From Verticillium longisporum (taxonomy: Eukaryota > Ascomycota > Sordariomycetes > Glomerellales > Plectosphaerellaceae), in the NCBI GenBank assembly GCA_019188255.1, contig JAETXT010000002.1:3720001-3784000 (forward strand): DNA of 64,000 nt, given 5' to 3'. Below, one piece after another: positions 55,637 to 64,000 of the stretch; within the stretch, counting starts at the first letter, position 1; every line of letters begins with the position of its first letter. The notes below the pieces were generated by a model, which saw only the letters and a list, made by a program, of their open reading frames with translations, made no database searches and was not told where the DNA came from. A program made the translations under genes and the position numbers.

Positions 55637-58600
55637 TCACCTGCCTCGCTTTGCCCTTCACATGCTTGAAATCTGATCCGTGTGCGTGGCCGCTACAAGA
55701 AGCAAGCCAGCCAAGCCTTGTAGGGCGTGGCGACAGAGTTATCCTTTGCACCGTATTGATGCTGGCCCATGACTTCTGGAGACAGTAACTCAAGCGAAAT
55801 CAATCCACTTCACGTCCAGCGCCACGGGTTCACAGTCGACAGAAGGAGGCGGGGGTGGATGGGTGGAGGGGTTGATCTCGCCGCTTTTGTCGGGCCCAGT
55901 AGCTTGGGACGGGCTAATGAGTTACCCAGAGGATCTGTCCACCAGGCTGCAGTTCGACAAATTTCCTTCTCCGCGGGAGTCCTCGTCATCGACATGCCTT
56001 TCACAACGTACAGTGTGGGCCTTTCTTACGCATTGGAATCAATCTGGGAGGTTACCTCGTTCAGAGCCACGGAGAAATTGTTTGAGAGGGCAAAGCAGAC
56101 GTCGAAACCAAAAGAACGCCAAAACGGATTGGACAAGTGGGCAGAACAAAGGGCTCGCCAGTATGCTCCTACTGCCAGCAGAACGACTCACATACATGCA
56201 CCTGCAACATGTGTGCTCATCACGATCTCTCTGCATCCCAAACCATTGACCTTACACGGCGGCAGATAGGGGTGCATGAATACAAGGGCGTTGTTCCCAC
56301 TGGCCTCGACCGTCTTTCAAGCACTGCTATTGTCGCACTGGGCAGTCTCGTGGCTGCTCTTCGCATCGGTGCACGACGCTGGATCTCTTTACACAAAGAC
56401 ATTTCGGTCACAAGGATCAACAGGAGTCCCGTTTTCAGCGATCATCCCGACGAGGATTTCTAGTCCCATGGCCGCGGTCTCCTCTCGCTGCCAACCACAG
56501 CCCAGTTGGATTGCATGCCATGGAAACCCTTGGCGTCTGTGCCTCCGCCGTGGCGTTGGGGCGCCAGGCTTTTTCCACGCCTTCGTGATTCGGAAAGGAT
56601 GTGTTTGGCGACACACACAATGGCTTCTTTTCACGCTGCTTTGAGTACGCAGGAAGCCATATTCTGAGGGGCTCATGCTCCAAACAAGAGTTCGTAACTG
56701 ACCAAGGCCGCCTGCTGGGGATCAAGGTAGCCGCCCGCCAACCAACTCAGCGAGGCAAACTACACCGCTTCGCAATGAGTGGCGTTTCGAGGGCTGAAAG
56801 CACAAATCTCCCTACCCTTACCTAGATTGCAACGGTTAGATGACGCCTCATTTCGCTGATCTCGAGACATCGGCATGGTCGTCTTCAAGGATGTGGACAG
56901 TTGAGACTGGTGTGTGCAAACCATCGTTGCGTACGATCCCTCGCTCCTTGGCTCTGCGATGTGCAATACCAGGTCTGAAGCTCCTTGCCAGTGAGCGTAC
57001 CGCGTTTCGCGAGATGAAGAGATTGGCCCGCTGGTGGGTACAGTGGCTTGGGTAACTGACGGAGCTGTGCCCTGTCACCGACGGAGCTGTGCCCTGTCCA
57101 CCCTCAGATGATAGTCGCACTATACCCTTGAACCCTGAAGAGCTACGGACCCGACAGTTTGGAACGGACCCCGGCGTACCATCAAATCACCAACAAGTGG
57201 CTTGGAGTACCTTACTAGGTCGACCAAACGAGAATAGCGGAGCGAAACCCCCCAGGCATCTGCACAGGTTTCGCAAGCTGGGCTTGCTGGGTCATCAGCA
57301 ACCTTGTCAGGCAGTCGAGTAAGACCACGAGTCTGACCAGGCGTCAGGGTAGATACCTGTCAACGCCATTTGGTGGTTTCCTCCGTCGAGGCGGGAAACG
57401 TGACCGCCATAAACGCATCTGTGTCACATGAATGGATTCTCTCGGTCCTATTTGTCAGTGAGACTCTTGATCCTACCTTCGTCTCATGCCTGTTGGTCGT
57501 TGCTCTGTACATTACATAGTGCCCTCGCTTACCTTGTCTAGCCCTCGGCTCAGCAATTCGTGCCACTCATGATCCCAGACCCAGAGCAACGATACACCTT
57601 GTTGCACCTTCAGCCCGTCAGACCTCCAGCAGCCGCCGGACAGGTGGGCCCATTCCACCCGCCAACAGTCGTGCAACCTGTCATTCAGCCATTGCACATC
57701 ATAACACAAACGACGGCAAGCTAATGCTCGGCTCTACTTCCACTCCAGGTAGGTAAAAGTGTAGCCCGAACTTTATCAACTTTCTGCGACAGTGGTGTTC
57801 TCCCGTCTGGTACGATCCGTCCGTCCATCGACCCCTCTCAGACGGACGACTGAAGAGCCACCAGACCAACTGCATAGCAGTCAATCATGTAGCGTCAGGC
57901 TCGACACGGTCTAGGTCAATGGAATGGGAGTCGATCATCCATACTGCACGTATATCTTCTATCGCTTCGTCGCCTGGCGTCTGCGTGGAGTGGTATCGAT
58001 GGCGTAGTGTCTGCCGTTTGCGACACTGCAGACACAAATGTGGCGAACCCCTGTTTGCGCCAGTCCGCCTCGTGTCCGATGCATCGCCCTCAAGCAGCTC
58101 ATTGGCAGGGCGCGTGGCATCCAACAACGGCCGCCTGGTCTTTTGGGCGATCTCAATCCCCGGACATGGCAGCAGTCACGGCAACTTGCCTATCACAGGT
58201 CAGCATAGCCGTCCGACTGGGGATGTGACGAGTCATCCCCAGCCTCGGCCCGGGAGCTTGTCTGCATCCTACTTTCGTTGCGACGCAAGGGTCGAGTGGT
58301 CGGATTTCCGAACTTCATCTGTCCATCCGTCTCGCTTTGATTACGATGCAGGAACTTTGGTCTGCCAAACGAGAGGGGCGTAAGCAGGGAAATCTCCGAC
58401 TGATCACGCATGCGGCGTGCAGACGAACCCCGAGCTTTTTTTTTTTTTCTTTGCTTTTTAATCTCGCAACTCCAGAACCAGACTGCTGGGTCGGGAGCCG
58501 CCAAAGCCGGTCACATTTCGATTGCGCGTGTCCTGGCACACTATTCAAGCGCAATATGCACTACTATCCACCCCCTGAGTAGGTGCTCGCGTACCTCAGT

Positions 58601-60895
58601 CGTTCTCGTGAGTCACAGCGCGGGACCGCGTGAGAGACTCATGGTTGGTGACTGTGAACTCATGTTGAATAGCATAGAATGAGGACCCTCCACAAGTCTG
58701 CTAACTCGGTGCTCTAATTCTCTGGGACGATGGGTCCTTTGCACCGAATACATGAAGAAGCCATGTCCAGGGTGGCATGTTAGGTAACAATCACATCGTC
58801 AAGGTGCCATTCACCAAAACAAGATGAGAGTTCGACCCCTTGCGTATGAAGACCACCAGTTCGTACACAGAATAATGTGGGACGCAGCTCCGTCTGCATT
58901 CTTGAATCAAGTGAACCCTTGTTAGTACATACACTGACTTGTTCGATATCTCGTTACCATCTGGCTGGTAACCAGTCGGACGCTGCAAGAGTTGGCCCGC
59001 GAACCAGCATCGCGGCCAGCCCTGGCCACATTATACTGGCCACGACTAAACAGCCTATAGTGTTGGCCGCCTCGGTCGACTCAAGCGTTGCCGAATCTCT
59101 CGATAACCGGCAGATGTCTTGTCCATAACTAATCACCCGTTGAAGCGGGGATGCCTGCGTCCATGCGAGTGTCCTCTGACTGAACAGCTTCACTCCTTGT
59201 GGACCCATCTGCCTTCTCTTGCAGCCTTGCACATTCAGAGGGTGACTTGAATTCAATCGTTGGAGCTTTTTTTTTCGATCACTTCATTACTGACGCCCAG
59301 GTCTAGATTGTAAAACGTGACGAAATACTGCATGCGCCGCATTCGATGCGGCGCCGTTTTGGCTGCCACACAATGCATCGTCCGATGGATGGGTAGCGCG
59401 CGCGATGCAGCCAAGGGTGGCACGGCGAGCGCGTATCGTTACATCAATCCAACTTGATTCCACGGCAAGCGGACTTCCATGGCATGAGCCGTCATGTCTC
59501 GGCACGTTTCGTTTCTGGTTTCCACTGTTCGAGAAGGATGAAGGAGATGAGGGCCGGCGCGCTGCAACGCTGTGCTACAAGCGCCAGGCCGTGGGAAATA
59601 TCCGCTGGAGTAGGCCGGAGATTGGGCGTCTCGCCGAGGGGGCGGGGGCGCGCAAGGGTGGAGGGGCGGCGCAATGATGAGCGTAGAGGGGAGATTTGGG
59701 GGTGGTAGGCTCGGCGGCGGCGGCAACGGTAGATGCGCGTTCCTCTGCCAGGAGGCAAGTCCGGTTTGGCATGGAACGACGCCTCGCAAAGCTCGCGATC
59801 CCCCAGAGCAGGTGATTCTGTTCGGCCGGGACGGCTCTCGTGGCCAGGGTGACGAGGGACGCCTACCATGCCAGGCCTTTGAGACGCGGGGCAGCGGGCC
59901 CTTGTTTCGAGGGCGATACGCTCGTGGTCGGCGCGTGTTTGCATTGGCGGGGGTGGTTTGCTTCTCGAATGGCCGCGCCTGGACCGGTGAACGGGGGGGG
60001 CTGTTCGACGTTTTCGTCGTCGTCATTGACCTGCTCAGATTGCTTTTCGCATAGGTAGCTGGCTACGGGGATCGTCGGGCCGGCATGGCTTAGAGTCTAC
60101 GTCGCGACGAGACATCCATGATGACATTGGCGCTCGGCTGAACATGAGACCTCTGGAGAGCGACATCCATCATAACACCACGAGGTTGGCCGTCCGCGAC
60201 TGGAAGGTATGGTGTCGGCGATCCTTATGGTGCGTGGTTACTGTCACGATGAACGCTGCGTCGACATCTTCGTTCGCCTCTTTGCAGCAAGAGTTCGGGT
60301 GAGAAAACCCGCCCTGTGCATGGAGATCGAAAGTCTCACGAGGCATGAACACGTCCGATCACTCAATTTCGAGCTAGGACAAACGTCCAAAGCGGAAGAT
60401 TCTTGCATATTCAGGAGGACAGTACAACGGGCTAAACTACATTCACTAGAAACTTGCTGCACATGGCCAGCTGCTGGTAGTGAGACGAGGTAACATTCAC
60501 AAGCACGGATGCAAGCCACATAGAACGTAGCCAAGGCGGTTCTATTATAGAGAGCCAACCTCTCTTCTCTCGCTGCTGCTCCCAAATTGAGGGATCGCTG
60601 GTTTCTTTCTGACTGAGCCCTCGCCGGGGCGCTGCTTCCCCGTCATAATACATCCCGTACGCGCGCGAAGAACCCCATAAGAAAAGGGGTTGCGACTCAA
60701 GGTTGTGAGCGCAACCATCTATCCCTCTCCCTCTCTCTCTCCAATGCGGCGAACTAGCCCGAACTGAAGCTCGTCGAGTACGAGAGCAGTTCGAAAGAAA
60801 GAGAAAAAAAGGCACGATCGACATCGTCTGCTAGACGGCTGCGCCGTGTCCAGCTGTTGCGTAAAAAAGAGCCCGCACAGATTGATTCCAGCCAA

Positions 60896-62140
60896 CTACC
60901 ACTCGTACTCTCCCGTGGCCTTGTGGAATACGTACTCCTTGCCGTTCACCGTAAGAACGCCGTCCTTGAGCACGCACTTCCACTTGTTCTTGACGCGCTG
61001 GACCTTGTCATACATGCAGAGCATGATGTGGCCCAGACCCTCGTCGTCGACCTCGTCATCGTCCTTTTCATCATCCGAGTCGTCAAGATCGGAGTTGATG
61101 GCGTCCTCGTCGGCAATCTCAGGGCCGTCTTCGTCGTCTTCGCCGTCATACTGCGCAACGCCGCCCGCACGCTCCTTGCCCTTTCTCGACGCAGTGACGG
61201 CCGAGGAGGACTTGGACGTTTCCTTGAGAGGCAGCATGAGGCCGCCGCCCTCCATGGCCTTGGCCTTGGAAAGGAATTGCTGGTGCAGGAGCCCGTCGAT
61301 CTCCACTCGGCCAAGCTCATGGAGAGTACCCGCCTTGTCACGCTGCATCAAAATACCCTGGACCTCGTCGTAGTCGTCCGCCTCGTCTTCGTCCTCGTCA
61401 CCGGCGCCGTCTGTTTGCGAATTCTTGAAGCCCTGTTGCTGCTGACCAGGAAGGGCATATTGTGGTTGTTGTTGTTGTTGTTGTTGTTGTTGTTGCTGCT
61501 GCTGCTGCTGTGGCTGGCCGGGCCTGGCCTGGTTCTGTTGCATCTGAGGCAGTGCGGGTGCCGGAGCTTGCTGTGCGCCGGCGTTGATGGCGCTCGAGGC
61601 ATCGTTTCCATAGCGGTTGCTGATGTGCTGCATGGCTCGCGCCTGGGCGAGACCGCCAGCGGCGTGCATGTTCGGGGCCCCTGTCTGACTTCCGGGTTCC
61701 TGCTTGATATACGGCTCATTCTTGACGTTCGGGTCGTGGTTGACGGGTCCGCCCGTGGGCAGAGAGATGCCGACAGCGTTGGGCGCGGGGTTCATGGTGG
61801 CCTGCGTGTACTGCGCCTGAGGGTGCTGCTGCTGTTGTTGCTGGTACATGTGTTGCGGCTGTTGCTGCTGCTGCATTGCCGGCCCTTGCTGCTGCTGTTG
61901 TGATGAAGCCTGCGCGGCTGCCGTAGGAGGCTGCGCGGAGGCAGCGGGCTGGGGAGGGTCCGGCTTGGGATCCCACGGGAAGCTGGCAACCTCGAGCTGC
62001 GAGAGCTTCTGCTGCCAGCCCCGCTTCAGCTCCTCGAGAACGCCATCCTCAACACCGCCTTCCTCGAAATCGACGCGCGAGGCACTAATGACTTCCTCAA
62101 TGACCTGTTGGTAGACATTACCAACGACGTTGTTCGACAT
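60896..62140 (-). CDS. TOA1: Transcription initiation factor TFIIA large subunit
   Basis: Single-exon protein of 414 aa. TFIIA binds TBP on promoter DNA and stabilises the pre-initiation complex in the nucleus. Residues 1-55 form the N-terminal helix-bundle half, with VYQQVIEEVI, FEEGGVEDGVLEELKRGWQQKL and FPWD. The middle (about 60-260) is a disordered linker with several polyglutamine runs, the longest encoded at about 61466-61513. An acidic region (DEDEDEADDYDEVQG, later DDSDDEKDDDEVDDE) precedes the C-terminal beta-barrel half, with LCMYDKVQRVKNKWKC, LKDGVLTVNGKEYVFHKATGEYEW at the very end. The arrangement is the standard one for fungal Toa1, longer than in yeast because of the glutamine linker. 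It is divergent from the synthetase gene, 0.9 kb apart. Confidence 0.96.
   Translation of the reverse strand: MSNNVVGNVYQQVIEEVISASRVDFEEGGVEDGVLEELKRGWQQKLSQLEVASFPWDPKPDPPQPAASAQPPTAAAQASSQQQQQGPAMQQQQQPQHMYQQQQQQHPQAQYTQATMNPAPNAVGISLPTGGPVNHDPNVKNEPYIKQEPGSQTGAPNMHAAGGLAQARAMQHISNRYGNDASSAINAGAQQAPAPALPQMQQNQARPGQPQQQQQQQQQQQQQQQPQYALPGQQQQGFKNSQTDGAGDEDEDEADDYDEVQGILMQRDKAGTLHELGRVEIDGLLHQQFLSKAKAMEGGGLMLPLKETSKSSSAVTASRKGKERAGGVAQYDGEDDEDGPEIADEDAINSDLDDSDDEKDDDEVDDEGLGHIMLCMYDKVQRVKNKWKCVLKDGVLTVNGKEYVFHKATGEYEW
61449..61515. repeat. CAA/CAG trinucleotide repeat inside TOA1
   Basis: On the coding (minus) strand this is a mixed CAG then CAA tract encoding about 17 glutamines. It is length-variable in principle and lies in the disordered linker. 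Confidence 0.9.
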
Positions 62141-63056
62141 GATGGCGATTCAAACGGTGTCAATGTCGGCGAAGGTCGGTCTAGCGATCCAAGGTGGGTC
62201 GCGGTCGGTGTACTGCTGTTTCTGTGTCTTTGAGGTCGCTCGGAGGTGTATGCCGTCAATTCGCTTCAGGTGGTGCCGCAGGGACAAAGGCAGCGGTGGG
62301 GTTGCGGTCAGGTTCGAAGTGAACGGAAGGTCTTTGTCTGCATGGGGCTTGGACGGCCGGCCTCTGCGTACCTTGTCAGCAGACTGAAAGTCAAAGCCAC
62401 TGCTGTAGCTAAGACGTACTAATAAGTAGCTGGATGTTCGTAGACTTGGGTCAACGGAACAGTCCACACTGTGACGTGAGGTACCGCAGGGCAGGATCTC
62501 TTTAGTGGGGAAACGGTGGCGATCTCAGACGGTAAGTGAGCGACTCGTGGGGGACGAGGGAAGGCGCGCCAAAGGCGGGAATATCTATTGTGTATGGCAA
62601 ACGAGAAACTGTTCTCTTGCACTGGCGCTTTGCAGAAAATCGCAATTGTCGAGCCCCGTGACTAAGGGTTGAGATTCTGCGGCGACCAGGCGCGTGACGA
62701 TGGCGAAGTTGGTGTTGAGGTGAAGTTGCCTGGACTGGAGGCCGAGCAACAGAAGAACGGCCTATGGCGGCCGTCGCAAAGGATTAGTCAGTGAATTGGC
62801 TTATCGATAGTTCCCCCAAAAAGGCAGAGGAATTGAGGGGCTGCAAGGAGTGCTTTCACCGGGTCTCACCAGGACTTACCGGGCCTCACCGAAGACCGAA
62901 GGCCGAAGGCCGGTACCTGGCCAAGTCACTAGTCCTCTTTGAGAAAAGAGCTTGCTCGATCCCTGTATACATTTTGCGAGAGGCACCTGCTGGATGGTTT
63001 CCAGCTCCTCTGCCACACATTCTGACAATGACTTGCCATTGGCAAAGACCAACGTG
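62141..63056. other. Divergent promoter region between TOA1 and the synthetase gene
   Basis: 0.9 kb without a gene, containing both leaders. CCGAAGGCCGAAGGCC is a short direct repeat near 62895-62910. Confidence 0.6.
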
Positions 63057-64000
63057 ATGCTCCCATCACGGCTCGCACGACAGGCTCTGCGCTGTTTCCA
63101 TCGACCCCATCAAATCCCCAGGACCGCCTTCGCCAAGCCATCACGATTTTCCTCAGCCAAGGCGACACCTCGTCGAAATGACAGGCTCGAGTTGCCTGAC
63201 CACCGAAAGGTGGGCGCACAGCAGGAGCTGTTCATGACGTCCGTCTACAGCCCCGGATCGCCCATCTTCCTACCCAACGGCGCGCGAATCTTCAACCGCC
63301 TCGTCGACTTTCTCCGCCGGCAATACGTCAGCTATGGCTTTGAGGAGGTCATTACGCCCAACATCTACAAGAAGTCTCTGTGGGAGGTGTCGGGCCACCT
63401 GCAGAATTACGCCGACGACATGTACACCGTGACGAGTCGCGCCCGCCAGCCCGAAGCGACGAGCTGCTGCGGCGACCGCGAGCCGCCGACAGCGACGAAC
63501 GACGGCAGCAGCCGGCTCGCCGAGGGCGAAGACGACGACTACGGCCTCAAGCCAATGAACTGCCCGGGCCCCTGCCTCATCTTCGCGTCCAAGGCGCGCA
63601 GCTACCGCGACCTGCCGATCCGCTACGCCGACTTTTCGCCGCTCCACCGCAACGAGGTCTCGGGGGCGCTCAGCGGGCTGACGCGCGTGCGGCGCTTCCA
63701 CCAGGACGACGGCCACGTCTTCTGCCGGCCGGTGCAGATCCAGCCCGAGGTGTTCCGGACGCTCGCCTTTATGAAGAGCGTCTACGGCGCGCTGGGCCTC
63801 GGCGACGGCTACGCGTTTGCGCTGTCGACGCGGCCGGCGGACCACTACACCGGCACGGACGCCGAGTGGACGGGGGCCGAGGCGCCGCTGCGCGGCGCCC
63901 TCGAGCAGGCGGGCCTCGCGTACACGGTCAAGGCGGGCGACGGCGCGTTCTACGGGCCCAAGATTGACGTCATGCTGCGCGACTCGCACGGCAAGCCGCA
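63057..64000 (+). CDS. MST1: Mitochondrial threonyl-tRNA synthetase, cut by the window end
   Basis: An uninterrupted frame from ATG 63057 to the window end gives 314 residues of a class II synthetase; the C-terminus is outside. It charges mitochondrial tRNA-Thr. The first roughly 45 residues are rich in Arg, Ser, Ala and Pro with few acids, a mitochondrial targeting sequence, and there is no editing domain. The catalytic core begins with ELFMTSVYSPGSPIFLPNGARIFNRL and includes motif 1 (YGFEEVITPNIYKKSLWEVSGHLQNY), LKPMNCPG, SYRDLPIRYADFSPLHRNEVSGAL (motif 2 area), RRFHQDDGHVFC and FYGPKIDV. Asp/Gly/Ser-rich residues (about 137-160) form a loop before LKPMNCPG. Odd point: the residue after MNCPG is proline where threonyl-tRNA synthetases normally have histidine. 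Confidence 0.92.
   Translation, partial: MLPSRLARQALRCFHRPHQIPRTAFAKPSRFSSAKATPRRNDRLELPDHRKVGAQQELFMTSVYSPGSPIFLPNGARIFNRLVDFLRRQYVSYGFEEVITPNIYKKSLWEVSGHLQNYADDMYTVTSRARQPEATSCCGDREPPTATNDGSSRLAEGEDDDYGLKPMNCPGPCLIFASKARSYRDLPIRYADFSPLHRNEVSGALSGLTRVRRFHQDDGHVFCRPVQIQPEVFRTLAFMKSVYGALGLGDGYAFALSTRPADHYTGTDAEWTGAEAPLRGALEQAGLAYTVKAGDGAFYGPKIDVMLRDSHGKP

Larger units (their letters stand above)
51803..60895. other. Nine-kilobase gene-poor region
   Basis: No supportable gene. The left part is the methyltransferase promoter. The region contains several copies of a TACCTACC/GGTAGGTA word, a GA microsatellite and an ATC microsatellite, given separately. At 58434-58450 there is a long T run. Proline- or arginine-rich open frames near 59440-60050 look like composition effects. 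Confidence 0.5.

Noticed and set aside
59439..60026. 195-residue proline-rich frame on the minus strand
   Set aside because: Composition follows GC-rich DNA, and overlapping frames on both strands are equally open.

Overview
The window looks like nuclear DNA of a filamentous ascomycete (Pezizomycotina), most likely a sordariomycete and perhaps Hypocreales. The reasons are short GT..AG introns (44-146 nt) with CTNAC-like branch sites, a Zn2Cys6 regulator, an L-arabinitol dehydrogenase very close in sequence to the hypocrealean enzyme, and heavy repeat-induced point mutation (RIP, C-to-T on both strands) in the repeats. The assignment below order level is inference.

Layout. 0.5-5.1 kb holds a secreted three-repeat cysteine-rich protein and a Zn2Cys6 transcription factor. 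5.1-14.1 kb is long, gene-poor and microsatellite-bearing. 14.1-15.7 kb holds a two-exon putative DNA-binding regulator. 16.1-29.6 kb is a repeat island: RIP-destroyed Ty3/gypsy chromovirus remnants flank a non-RIPed 6.9-kb relative. 30.7-35.6 kb holds an EDEM-like GH47 mannosidase and, convergent to it, adenine phosphoribosyltransferase. 39.7-46.6 kb holds a polytopic membrane protein, L-arabinitol 4-dehydrogenase and ATP synthase subunit g. 50.5-51.8 kb holds a seven-exon LaeA-like methyltransferase alone in 14 kb of otherwise empty DNA. 60.9-64 kb holds the TFIIA large subunit divergent from a truncated mitochondrial threonyl-tRNA synthetase. The host genes are mostly housekeeping and show no operon-like logic.

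The most interesting content is in the retroelement. It has gag, pol with a C-terminal chromodomain, a textbook -1 frameshift signal, and an antisense gene between pol and the 3' LTR. That gene encodes a Zn2Cys6 cluster plus a coiled coil. The same antisense gene is recognisable in the RIPed relative, where all six zinc-ligand cysteines have become tyrosine and the spacing is unchanged. Each LTR U3 carries four inverted pairs of a GNTCAC half-site about 50 bp upstream of the TATA box. The spacer is constant within an LTR but differs between LTRs: 10 bp in the 5' LTR, 13 bp in the 3' LTR, and about 9 bp in a third, RIPed LTR. Zn2Cys6 dimers are known to read half-site spacing. The testable proposal is therefore that this retrotransposon family carries its own transcription factor and operator array. 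The sequence features are directly visible; the link between protein and sites is inference.
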